The position numbers were made by a program, and so were the translations under genes. The notes below the pieces were generated by a model that was not told where the DNA came from, searched no databases, and saw nothing but the letters and a program-made list of their open reading frames with translations. From Planctomycetaceae bacterium (GTDB taxonomy: Bacteria; Planctomycetota; Planctomycetia; Planctomycetales; Planctomycetaceae), in the NCBI GenBank assembly GCA_021732995.1, contig JAKFWA010000035.1, positions 35,926-99,925 of the forward strand: DNA of 64,000 bases. Reading direction: 5' to 3'. Position 1 is the first letter of the stretch. Each line of letters opens with the position of its first letter. Shown in pieces: positions 22,101 to 27,019 of this stretch.

Positions 22101-25100
22101 ATTCAACGCCACCAGCTCGGAAACAATCAGTGTCACTGGTGACTCCGCAAATAATGATGTCGTCACTGTTACCGGCACGACCTCGGCGGACGAGTTCACG
22201 GTTACGCCAGCAGCAAACGCGGCAATCGTGCTGTTGAACGGGAATGGTCAAGGAGTGGCTGGCGGTTCCGTCGGACCTGATATTCAAGTTTCCGGTTTGT
22301 CGACGACCGGTTTCACGCTGGATGGCTCCTCACCGACTTCTGGTGCTGGAGACACTCTGCGATACAACGGTACCGGAACCGCAACGATTTCAACGCCTTC
22401 GAGCGGCAAGCTGACTCAGACGGGCGGGGTGGATATTGGCTTCACTTCGATTGAGGATCTCGATCCGCTGAATCCGCTGGCTTTCGTGATCAGCGCTCAG
22501 TCGCAAGCCAACAATGGAAGCACGGATGTCTTCCAGGCCAAGCTCAATGCAGCACGCACGGAAGTGACGCTCAACAGCGTGTTGCTGTTCTCTGAAGATC
22601 TTGTCGACGTCGCTTCGCTGACAATCAATGGCTCAAATGATAATGATGCACTGACGGTCGATCTGACGACCGGTGATCCTGTCCCAACTGGCGGGATTGC
22701 ATTCGCTGCCGGTACTCAAACAACGGATGATACCTTCACATTGGCAGGTACAGCCGGGACCTCGGCCAAGTACACGCCCAGCGGCACAACGAATGGCACC
22801 GGCACCATCGAGTTTGGCAGCTCAAAGATTTCACTGACTGGGGTTGAACCCATCAGTGTTAATACGCTGAGCAGCCTGACCATCGTTACGCCGAATGACG
22901 CCGATCTGATTACGGTTGACGCACCATCGGCTGGCACCAACCGCGTGAGTGGAAGCAGCGGCGGAGTGAGCTTCAGTGCGATCAGCTTTACGAACACTTC
23001 AGCGGTCATTATCAACGCTGATACGAACGGTGTCTCCGGTGGTGACACAGTCACGATTTCCGCTGACCTCGCGGCAACCGGACTCAGTAGTTTCACCGTT
23101 AATACAGGCAGCGGCGCGGACACGATCAACGCGTCACTTGTGACCTCGCATGGAGTGGTGGTCAACGCCGGAAATGGCAATGACACCGTCACTATCGGCG
23201 GCGGCAATGATACTGTTAACGGCGGTGGTGGAACGGACACCGTCGTTCAAACAGCGAGCGGCAGCCAGACACTCAGTGATACGAAGTTGACCGGCACCGG
23301 CACCGATACGATTTCCGGATTTGAAGTAGCGAATCTGTACGGTGGATCGGGCAACGACATCATCGACGGCAGCGCGTTTACGGGCCGTATCTTCATGCTG
23401 GACGGTGCTGGTAACAATCTGCTGATTGGCGGTTCCGGCAACGACACCATTCAGGGTGGTAATAACGCAGATACAATCCTCGGTAACGGCGGTAACGACG
23501 TCCTGTCCGGTAACGGCGACAAGGATTCGATCGTCGGCGGTGCCGGAAATGATACTTTGCGAGGCGGTGCTGGTAACGACTCACTGACGGGTAACGAAGG
23601 CGACGACGCGTTCTCGCCGATCAGCGGTGCTGATCTCGTGATCGAATCCGGTGCGGCCAACTTCGTTATCACCAACACAACGCTGACCGGCCTGGGCAAC
23701 GACACGTTCATCGATCAGTCCCCGAGTGCGATGATCACCGGGGCCATGCTGACGCTCAGCGATTCAGCGGGTGGCAAGATCGACGCTTCCGGATTCACGC
23801 AATCGTTTGGCGTGGTCTTGTACGGCGGCACTGGCAACGACACCCTGATCGGCAGCCCGGCGGGTGATTCGTTCTTCGGTCTCGATGGCAACGATTCGGT
23901 CCTCGGCGGTCTGGGTAACGACTTGCTCTACGGTGCGGCTGGCCGAGACACGTTGAATGGTCAGGACGGCAACGACCGCCTGTTCGGTCAGGGTGCCAGC
24001 GGAGACTTGCTGACCGGTGGACTGGGTAACGACACGATTGACGGTGGTGCTGGTGACGATCGCCTGTTCGAAGCCGGCGACGTGAACTTCACGTTGAGTG
24101 ACACCGCTCTGACCGGACTCGGGACCGACAAGCTGATTGGCGTCGAAACCGCGACGTTGATCGGTGGTGACAGTGCGAACACGATCAACGCGACGACGTT
24201 TACGGGCACGACGGTGATCAGCGGTGGTGCCGGTAACGACACCATCACCGGTGGCACGAACCTGGATCAGATCAACGGCAACGCTGGCAACGACTCGATC
24301 GTCGGCGGTGGTGGAAATGACACGATCAGCGGCGATGCCGGGAATGACACAGTAGACGGCGGAGCCGGTACCGACACGCTGACCGTCAGCATTGATGCGA
24401 GCATCACGCTGACTGCGACTCAGGTGATTGGCGATGGCACCGACAACTATACAGGCTTTGAGATCAGCATTCTGACCGGCGGTGCCGGCAACAATCTGAT
24501 CGATGCTTCTGCGAGCAGCCTGACGAACTTCCTGAACGGTGGTTCGGGCAACGATACGCTCTCGGGCGGTTCGGGCAACGACGTGATGGACGGCGGCATC
24601 GGAACGGACTTCGTCGCTCAAACCGGCACGAACATCGTGCTGACGGATGCCTCGTTCGTGGCGGGTGCTGGAAACGATCAACTGGTCTCGATTGAGAACG
24701 TTCGCCTGACGGCCGGTGCAACCTCCAGCCTGCTGGACGCCAGCGGCTTCACGATTGGCAACGTGTCACTCATCGGCGGTGCCGGTAACGACACCCTGCG
24801 AGGTGGTTCTGGCAGCGACAGCCTGGATGGCGGCGATGGTAATGACTCGCTGACCGGCGGTGCTGGAGTCGACATCCTCGGCGGTGGCCTGGGTAACGAC
24901 ACGCTGCGTGGTGGTGATGGCAACGACATCCTGAACGGTGGCGGCGACAACGACAACATCTTTGGCGACGCAGGCGACGACGGTGCCTCAGGCGGTTCGG
25001 GTGACGACAGCATCGAAGGCGGAACCGGCAACGACAACCTCAACGGAGATAACGGCAACGACACGCTGCGAGGCGGAGACGGTGTCGATGTTCTGAACGG

Positions 25101-25428
25101 TGGCCGTAACAACGACACCATCTACGGTGACGCCGGTGATGACTCGCTGTACGGCGATCTTGGCGAAGACGGCCTGAATGGCGGTGCCGGCAACGACTTC
25201 CTGCTGGGCGATTACGGCAACGACACCCTACTCGGTGGAATTGGCAATGACTCGCTGTACGGCTCGGCGGATAACGACACGCTGGTGGGCGGGGATGGCG
25301 ACGACTTCCTGACTGGCCAGGGTGGTGCGGACAAGATGGCAGGCAACGCTGGCAACGACCAACTGGTCGGGCTGGCCAGCGAAATCGACGAGGCCTTCAC
25401 CGAAGCGAACTTCCCGAACCTGATGTAG
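7195..25428 (+). CDS. Giant RTX/calcium-binding repeat extracellular protein (6,077 aa)
   Basis: A single uninterrupted frame of 18.2 kb. The N-terminus has a basic region (residues 21-48) and then FLENRVVPALL (residues 51-61), resembling the LEPR-type motif found near the start of large planctomycete exported proteins. Residues ~60-640 form a beta-rich, filamentous-haemagglutinin-like region. A short RTX block follows (~642-702, for example GGAGGDSIDAGAG). Residues ~1170-4870 carry many copies of a module of about 140 residues centred on W-x-I-D-G-T-N-x-Y and E-N-L-x-GG. Residues ~5320-6050 are dense RTX nonapeptides (GGxGNDxLxGG), which in known families form Ca2+-binding beta-rolls. The end is a short non-repeat tail containing SEIDEAF. 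The protein is rich in G, T, D, N and S, and I saw no cysteine in the parts I scanned. RTX proteins usually leave by type I secretion, but no HlyB/HlyD/TolC genes are adjacent. Probably a cell-surface or matrix protein; the exact role is unknown. Confidence 0.9.
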   Translation: MTTSKTGSILMFFTPWLSSLRTKMRRNKARVRRHAQKSLVRHQALNREIQFLENRVVPALLLMGTTTTTISLSDNIGTSDNVTMIQNGGTLEIFLGGGATFDATSTNGGNFRYENAFGGITTPQNSSHAIIFNTSVLAGASFALQVNLGDLADVFNISTSATNPLGIASLTVNGGIGIDAVNIGAAGLNLTGIPAPVSIGNVESIDQSNVTTVSGAINTFSFFFASVNGTVDLSNPFNQFGGAVSIFAGTNDVSLSSQADVTFQNMQAGNLTVTLTDADLTQLGGSTVQSSGVARIDTGVGDVTLGSLSNDFNQIALTADAITLSDVDDIEFIGQGAAGTIAAGSLTVTADNILIHADVSVGGDLTLNTSGGVGGIIDFITPAVGYGLLSVAGSTTLTTQITDSISLGLNHNLHGAGGNLTVVATDDLLIGNSDTLNLALQSVFGDATIRSVGSITDSGPLTVAGIATVTITGTGSITLDDPANDLTTIKLSGSTTATVVNSDLLTVNGVNASGAISLSSTGAMSVVGDVVGSAITLSVLDRGALSLADDLSISKAKVQSTIGDITLNVADNLQVNSSALISAGLGGSKVVVNLDNTADNDAVGGTANLTGNYATTRIEVTGGAQADLISGATLPATPISISGAGGNDTILGSEANDTLIGGTEDDSIVGGAGGDSIDAGAGADTIQGGNGNDILLGGAGVDIINIFYEGGSISADAGTEDDQINITDSKSSIPGGVTVTGNDGNDLINAAPLLTINNPGTPTLVIDGGNPTMAPGDTLLLNLTGPGKGAYATTGPNMSGDGSVDIASTAYGDVSFTSIETYLANDDANPVYDANKLSTKLMSAAHVNDGAADAFSFSVSGGIVDILIDNTLVDRLPLVGLQSVGFNGSSDNDLLIVDQSTQAFMLNVNFNANALGSTVGVDRLLLVGGAVTDASYRPSGTGFSDGSIDFSKSKVTVSAVEQVQFESFARGTVTPSDSENKYTLQSGTTTDSKSNSVSSFDVVSDKSGTSKVSFVLVPSVTIDVGASDGATPNDSVTIANNALRSDATLGELIIRTGPGSDTVAFQDGDFRLLGTGTGITIDGGVATDTLKVTATSDMAENAVGFTLASTSDSTGFIRSNAGSALTSVALVGFSGEAAELTGNDTNNAFDLSGWNRLGTAKIDGLLGSDSLTGLDSASTKNLWNITAPDAGDVGGFDFIRVENLNGGSVANDEFVFSTAGNISGQIFAGGGTDTLNFSAYTGPVAFTLNANDPTGYQGFSPAVTNGFAGIDSLTGGASTADSITGLSLASTWDIDGTNTVRDDAFLRTLSFTNIEQLNGGSGNDTFLVSGVQANQIRTNDGNDTLRFQTTFSQLIGLFDAGAGNDTLDFRNFATARSVQLTSNTVDGYSGTETSITQNFSGVDTVFGGSSNADTLATLDVASQWVINGPNRGTYTDSSTVRTLAFGDVTDATGVRGFENLVAGANFDTFTFTNGGSIGGNLNGGGSFDSLIGDGSRPDETFTIDAVNGGTFRATAGSIIGGRFSNVETLVGSAGQDTFTFTNTGSLQGPIDGVGGNDTLIGDNDGNVFDVTQQDAGKLAGKINTLGNSPLDFTNIETLSGGSGTDVFNIGAVVVGNLIGQAGNDTFNFSNAGSLLGSISGGTGTDTIVGDADGNLFNITGDTSSGSQVAAVGRGSLATKTTLFTDIENLTGGAADDSFIFTAFGSLAGNIAGLGDGAGGDILTGDDDGNFFNITTANAGSLLGKATAFTGIENLFGGQGDDTFALNANLGTSTDGGTTWLGGNITSYVGRDTILVGPGAVVGGNVSTGELTDTIDVRGRIVGTVDAGVDDDVFILQNGAVFNNQITGSTGNDSFSIEGTVTLNNDLRGGAGSDTFTFLSAGKLNQKIDGEADSDTIVGDDDGNVFTVSSANAGTFTGHGTAGDLTFVSVENLTGGALDDTFNVKANLSGNITSLGGVDTVSIGGGLPVELMTSVVVGGNIATGDGADAVNLAHNARVIGSVLTGNDNDIVNADFQSMIGAVSRDLVVDGGSGTDILNLTGDDAPATTTYSVGPGSAAATLAHTGGLLTQPTVLSNVESVNDQMITANLIVDSAAGNETINVIDATAPGFTEVNFNGAFRPYVFQGKTTLTVNGRDGNDTINLNNPNRAVGLTTINANGDLGNDTLNLRVNFSGALTGGDGNDAFVYTNGVVLTGTISGDAGTDTINASAFTTAITATITGTTADGFSGTSTNLLSGGFTGIDSIRAGSGIDTLNNATLNVDWEIDGTNRLINTDLGALPSLAFQAFENLNGGSNSDRYIVSGNQATTIAGGDGADSLVFEDGGVLSGPFDGGKGLDTLSFAGVSSGGYTASRSVTLTSSSSTGFSGTTLSVTGNFVNVDSILGGKSTADSITGLSVNSDWELDGTNRYTDKATGFVLSFDSNIENAIGSSGVDIFDVAGTQKINISGGAGDDLVRFANGANLDAGFTIDGGIGSDEVNYSAHTTTVSVQANSFLNIEAIVGGSGAGKNDVINGGSGVDVFTVTDADQGTVNGIAFSSFEVINAGSGNDSISFIGTGKLTGLVSGGAGSDTLNLSGLPGVLTVTITAGGNTDGVQGTQAAMGGFNNIDSIVGKGADTIVGAPTTSTWTVGASDSYATDGRTAAISGFTTLIGNAAADTFNINANATRIIQGQGGDDVVNIAAGVALTGTPEGGADNDTFRLGTGATVTGVNGGAGSDTLTFSTSTGAVTVSIGAAGTADGFAGLATAVINGFDDIDTLVGSQSTSDVLTGRNAISNWALNTTSTYTDPGLSRTIAFSAFETLNGGNQADAFTVNNAQTASLNGNGGDDSFTFGTDAGRVTGAIAGGTGNNTLSFAGFTSTAANVTLTSNNGNGFSGTAGSLITGGFSSIRTLAGGANTADTLTGQNVNASWLIDAANTYTDNSTARVLAFSGYENLTGGTNPDTFLVNATLGGSISGQDGNDVVDVASLGTGAVLGNIATGNGIDEIFLHANAVFGGSLDAGADSDLIQLEYTGGANRSFSLNAGAGNDIFRLLGGELAAATSGILYQVGPTSTQGTVTTSIDNGTKFTQTIAFDGFTASSATEIIESRMTVDQFDVLGSTSADTIGVIDGQANYTRVTFNNAFTAIELQNAAKLQVLGQGNADTITLNNPNKGAGLTITNVDGGTGDDTINALVDNKGDLVGNTGDDKFFLADGVKLTSESVMTVAVNGGSPTIAGGDGVDTLDLHASTTAVGATLTGTTAGGFTGTVNLVSLAFMFGFTRIDSLIGSSIADSLVGLAANATWQLSSTNTYIEDSTNRPLAISSFESYIGGNANDKFQISGVQSGTIDGTSGDDTFQFMTDDAKLIGSIEGNDGVDTLDFSKLTTASAAITLTALGFVDGYDGSVAQIDQGGGAGFSNINIAIGGGAADKLTGRNENSNWTIGPAKIYEDAATSRQFAFSGFDSVVGGSKVDTFNVAGTQPINISAGDGNDFVVLADGAVLIGQIDGGDPTTAPGDTIDFSAYTTAVEISLSNYTNFETLISGTTDDTLLGTSGDDVFTISGAGSGTFNGVAFSGFSSLGGLEGNDSFTFTANAGTLTGTIEGDEGTDTVSFSGVSTSVALSLLSTGGIDGFNADDSGSLAAGFNNVNNFVGSAATGDSLTGINVDSSWAVGPTSAYQASGVQINFSAFEDLIGQNGIDAFTVIGTNTLNITGAGGADTVTLSSMASLTGTVSLGIGNDRLTLGDQASITGTVAADADLDTLDLATTTQAQTITLTAANVVDGGFNGTLMATGGGISGGFTSFDAVIGGSGDDTLTGISANATWNINTTTSTYLAGTQTLTFSGIDNAVGGTMVDTFQVAGPVTIDLAGGDGADQFNVQSNVAVNGTLDGGAGNDAFNFSTVIVIDKLTFIGGADNDTLNFASGVTPVSLKLSSVTTVETVIGTGSSDTLVGTSGKDSFTISVADDRGTVGSLNFQSFENLDGGADDDSFNFSDGFGVTGAITGDTGNDTVNYSAYTSAVTVDLVNGLSTNVDSGISGVENATGGTANDKLIGNTLANALIGNDGNDTLTDGFGDDSLDGGIGDDVYVLTPGSADVVTDASGTDRLDFSQSVGPISIDLDLNGAQAVRDTHTLNLSGAQFEQFVGSAADDKITGKDIGVARTINGNGGSDTFTTTNNSLNNWNITGADQGFLLNTAFTSVENLVGGTDDDNFIFADTATLSGTINGGLEANDDEVTYAASTSAVTIQLAKLTNIESIVGGSTGLDTILGANSDTSFDITGTNAGKIGAVNFTAVENLTGGTANDTFTFTSTGSLTGTVGTNGGTGSDTLVLAELDDDIVLNAAGSVGFSGFVTSISKFANISSINAGLGDDTLTGTDNIATWSIDGTNDYQSSSKTVNFSAVENLVGGSGADTFAITGAQTMEINGAGGDDTISLAAGASLTGTADGGAGSADRIVFNGSTGESITLTGASASGFSGASTSVPLFTNIDSVQGGSGIDTLQGAGGNATWTLNSSTGNEYQDVGGKFLFSNVDSLLGGAGLDQFNITGVHGVSLAGGGSDDVVTFLTNGSAISGKIDGGTGSDDRLDYSALTSSVSVNTGNLTNVERITGSASNADTLLGSPAAPGSTFLVNGANSGTVDGIIFTAFETLSGGSGPDLFDFADGGSVSAIIGGSGTDIIDLADVTTARSVTLSTAASNGFTGSEAAAGGFTGIDQVRGSTAGSDTLNGINADSTWDITASDPRSVTVAGRVLSFQSFETLIGNAAQDTFNLSGVVNGLTLNGAGGNDNFVFAAGATLTGNLLGASGTDTINLSAIASAQTISLTGLGSTDGFNLSVGTVTGAVTNVDNVVGTAFADTLNGLASASGTFSLGATHSYASGGRTLTSSSIETHVGGTTVDTFNIQANQLAAGAAFSVVGNAGSDTFNVNFAAGTSLAANTSLAIAGNSQSGGQRDIVNINANATGDGVRTIGLTYTSSVSGNVSITGFGGSAFNATSSETISVTGDSANNDVVTVTGTTSADEFTVTPAANAAIVLLNGNGQGVAGGSVGPDIQVSGLSTTGFTLDGSSPTSGAGDTLRYNGTGTATISTPSSGKLTQTGGVDIGFTSIEDLDPLNPLAFVISAQSQANNGSTDVFQAKLNAARTEVTLNSVLLFSEDLVDVASLTINGSNDNDALTVDLTTGDPVPTGGIAFAAGTQTTDDTFTLAGTAGTSAKYTPSGTTNGTGTIEFGSSKISLTGVEPISVNTLSSLTIVTPNDADLITVDAPSAGTNRVSGSSGGVSFSAISFTNTSAVIINADTNGVSGGDTVTISADLAATGLSSFTVNTGSGADTINASLVTSHGVVVNAGNGNDTVTIGGGNDTVNGGGGTDTVVQTASGSQTLSDTKLTGTGTDTISGFEVANLYGGSGNDIIDGSAFTGRIFMLDGAGNNLLIGGSGNDTIQGGNNADTILGNGGNDVLSGNGDKDSIVGGAGNDTLRGGAGNDSLTGNEGDDAFSPISGADLVIESGAANFVITNTTLTGLGNDTFIDQSPSAMITGAMLTLSDSAGGKIDASGFTQSFGVVLYGGTGNDTLIGSPAGDSFFGLDGNDSVLGGLGNDLLYGAAGRDTLNGQDGNDRLFGQGASGDLLTGGLGNDTIDGGAGDDRLFEAGDVNFTLSDTALTGLGTDKLIGVETATLIGGDSANTINATTFTGTTVISGGAGNDTITGGTNLDQINGNAGNDSIVGGGGNDTISGDAGNDTVDGGAGTDTLTVSIDASITLTATQVIGDGTDNYTGFEISILTGGAGNNLIDASASSLTNFLNGGSGNDTLSGGSGNDVMDGGIGTDFVAQTGTNIVLTDASFVAGAGNDQLVSIENVRLTAGATSSLLDASGFTIGNVSLIGGAGNDTLRGGSGSDSLDGGDGNDSLTGGAGVDILGGGLGNDTLRGGDGNDILNGGGDNDNIFGDAGDDGASGGSGDDSIEGGTGNDNLNGDNGNDTLRGGDGVDVLNGGRNNDTIYGDAGDDSLYGDLGEDGLNGGAGNDFLLGDYGNDTLLGGIGNDSLYGSADNDTLVGGDGDDFLTGQGGADKMAGNAGNDQLVGLASEIDEAFTEANFPNLM
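9100..9310 (+). repeat. N-terminal RTX (Ca2+-binding nonapeptide) block within the giant gene
   Basis: About seven consecutive nonapeptide-like units are translated here, including GGNDTILGS, ANDTLIGG, EDDSIVGG, GGDSIDAG, GADTIQGG and GNDILLGG. This matches the GGxGxDxLx pattern of parallel beta-roll repeats. It is separated from the main C-terminal RTX block by more than 4,600 residues. Confidence 0.8.
10700..21800 (+). repeat. Tandem array of ~140-residue 'W-x-I-D-G-T-N' modules in the giant protein
   Basis: At least fifteen copies of a degenerate unit can be aligned by eye. Each copy has a D-[ST]-[LI]-x-G-[LIQR]-x(3-5)-[ST]-x-W-x-[IL] core followed by x-T-N-x-Y. Then come a [FY]-x-x-[FYI]-E-x-[LI]-x-GG motif, a G-x-x-G-x-D-x-[FV]-x-[FV]-x-x-G-A-x-L-x-G stretch and D-G-F-S-G-T. 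The Trp cores lie near bases 10740, 11045, 11465, 13975, 14390, 15065, 15520, 15920, 17040, 17450, 18135, 18600, 20275, 20655 and 21325. The commonest spacing is 380-465 bases; larger gaps hold other beta-rich units. The DNA copies have diverged, so this is an old protein-level duplication. Confidence 0.75.
11640..13020 (+). repeat. Sub-array of 'D-x-D-G-N-x-F-x-I ... A-G ... I-E-N-L-x-GG' units in the giant protein
   Basis: Within the larger array, four or five units share a different core. The sequence is G-D-[DN]-D-G-N-x-F-[DN]-[IV]-T, then a short A-G-x-L-x-G-K segment, then F-x-x-[IV]-E-N-L-[TF]-GG and F-x-[FL]-x-x-x-G-S-L. Clear copies start near bases 11875, 12145, 12365 and 12890. The D-x-D-G-N core resembles an acidic Ca2+-binding loop; that reading is inference. 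Confidence 0.6.
23160..25335 (+). repeat. C-terminal RTX nonapeptide array of the giant protein
   Basis: Dense GGxGNDxLxGG repeats occur, densest in 23400-24040, 24220-24380 and 24760-25330. The underlying DNA contains near-identical short tracts such as GGTGCCGGTAACGAC. Two or three spacer segments of ~100 residues containing [FIV]-x-[LIV]-[ST]-[DN]-[AT]-x-L-x-G-x-G-x-D interrupt the array. RTX repeats fold on Ca2+ binding outside the cell. Confidence 0.9.
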
Positions 25429-25462
25429 TGAAGTATTGCTCGGACAGTCTCCGCGAGTTGTC

Positions 25463-25495
25463 AGGGCCACCTGCTCAGGTGGCCCTCGACTTTTT
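25463..25495 (+). terminator. Intrinsic terminator after the giant gene
   Basis: AGGGCCACCT (25463-25472), loop GCTC, and AGGTGGCCCT (25477-25486) form a perfect 10-bp GC-rich stem with a 4-base loop. A TTTTT tract (25491-25495) follows. It lies 35 bases after the stop codon and would end the 18-kb transcript. Confidence 0.88.
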
Positions 25496-25655
25496 CACTT
25501 GCGGCACCGCTGTCGGCTTGAGTTCCGTCTGCGTCGAACTCATCCGCCAGTTCGAAGCGACCAAGCATTCGCTGATGGTCCTCAAGCGCGGCGACCTGTC
25601 AGCGCGCCGCATCAGTGTCGCCTGGGCTCCGCCGAGTTGGGCAAGAGTGAAGATC

Positions 25656-26924
25656 TTACTTTCCATCCATCGTCTTGATGGCCAGTGTTCCGAGGCGTCG
25701 GGTTTCGTCGTCGAGTTGCCGTAACAGAAGGACAGCTTCGACCTCGCGTCTCGCGAAACGACCAGCCTCACCCTGCTTGATGAGATCACGCAGGCCACGC
25801 CTGAAGAAGAACTGATGATGGGACCGTAGGGCGGCGAGAATGGCAGCTCGAGTCTGTTTTTCGTCCAGAGGCTGGCCTTGAACGTTTTGATAGCCCTCAA
25901 CCGCACCAGCCCTATTCTTCGTCTCATAACTTTCACGGAACCACGCCAGTTCCTCGCCCTTCAGATTCGCTTCATTCTCAAGAGCGACGATGTCGGCTGT
26001 TCCCGGATTCATTTCAACCACAGCTTGAGCCGCCAGCAGGCGAATGAGTGGATCCTGGTCACGGAACTGTTGGCGAACCGCTCCCTGACATGGCAATGCC
26101 TCTTCACCGAGGGAGGACATTACGAGCAGGCTCACCTTGCGAAAGATGGGCGGCTGATTTCGGTTCAACAGTGCTGCAAGATGCGGAAGTTCTGCCTGAA
26201 CTCGATCACCGAGTGTGATCATCCCTGCCACGTTATGGCTGAGAACCGCCAGCATGGCGGCTTGAGTATCAAGCTCCTTGCCACGGATTTCTTTCCAAGC
26301 TCCATTCCAGCGGCCCAAGGTTACGTCGTCCTGCGACCCCAGTTCCTTGATGATCGGAGCCAGCACCGAGCGATCTCGTGGCAGAGAAATAATGCTGAAA
26401 CCCAGCATCTTTGAATATACCAAAAGTCGCAGTGAGTCGTCCTTCAGCAGCCGCTGCTCCTCGCGGCGAAGCGCGGCGCCGCTGGGATCGACTAATAGCA
26501 AGATGTCAACGAGGGGAGTCCAATTCTCAGTCTCTGTCTCGGCGAGGTATTCCACGATCTGCGGCGTGAGTTCCAGGATTTGTCGTCGCCAGCCAGCAAT
26601 CCGTTCGCGGTCGATGGTTTGACTCGCGGGAGTGCCTTCTAGCGGTTCATACATCAATAAGTCGAACGCATTGGGGTGAAAACGCTCTTTAATTGCCGAG
26701 TCGTGTAAGACATCAGCAACAGTCAGTAATTGTTGATTCACCGAAGCGAGCTTGCGTTTTGATGGATCTGAAAAGTCCTTGAACAGCTCGCCAAAAGGAC
26801 GATTTGCATCGAGCACCGCACGGGCGGCCGAGTGCCTATCTGGGTGAAGAGTATCATCGGCAAACATCACCGAAGAACCCCACACCATAACTAGCAGGGT
26901 GATGCAGCTATTTATCCTAAGCAT
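25656..26924 (-). CDS. Exported hypothetical protein with HEAT-like helices (422 aa)
   Basis: The ATG at 26924 has an AGGAG site about 8 bases upstream and gives a signal peptide (MLRINSCITLLVMVW... cleaved near VMFADD). An upstream ATG at 26945 is possible but overlaps that ribosome-binding site. The mature protein is alpha-helical. One stretch (about residues 235-310, VQAELPHLAALLNRN... SLGEEALPCQGAVRQQFRDQDPLIRLLAAQAVVEM) looks like HEAT repeats. No enzyme motif is recognised. It runs toward the giant gene and ends ~160 bases from that gene's terminator. The function is unknown; it may be a periplasmic binding or scaffolding protein. Confidence 0.75.
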   Translation of the reverse strand: MLRINSCITLLVMVWGSSVMFADDTLHPDRHSAARAVLDANRPFGELFKDFSDPSKRKLASVNQQLLTVADVLHDSAIKERFHPNAFDLLMYEPLEGTPASQTIDRERIAGWRRQILELTPQIVEYLAETETENWTPLVDILLLVDPSGAALRREEQRLLKDDSLRLLVYSKMLGFSIISLPRDRSVLAPIIKELGSQDDVTLGRWNGAWKEIRGKELDTQAAMLAVLSHNVAGMITLGDRVQAELPHLAALLNRNQPPIFRKVSLLVMSSLGEEALPCQGAVRQQFRDQDPLIRLLAAQAVVEMNPGTADIVALENEANLKGEELAWFRESYETKNRAGAVEGYQNVQGQPLDEKQTRAAILAALRSHHQFFFRRGLRDLIKQGEAGRFARREVEAVLLLRQLDDETRRLGTLAIKTMDGK

Positions 26925-27019
26925 CGTGTCGCTCCTCTTCACCATCCATGCAGACCGAAGGGATTCTGCGGCGCATCACGTCATTCGCATAGAGAAATTT
27001 GAGTCGCACGCTCTGTGAA

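Noticed and set aside
23764..24681. Minus-strand ORF (305 codons) under the RTX array
   Set aside because: RTX codons (GGC, GGT, GAC, AAC) read on the other strand avoid stops. It is a periodicity artefact.
23160..25335. Repeat array considered as CRISPR or satellite DNA
   Set aside because: The repeats are in frame, vary at third codon positions and encode RTX nonapeptides; there are no identical direct repeats with unique spacers.
25428..25724. Short plus-strand ORFs after the giant gene
   Set aside because: They span the intrinsic terminator and overlap the 3' end of the minus-strand gene.
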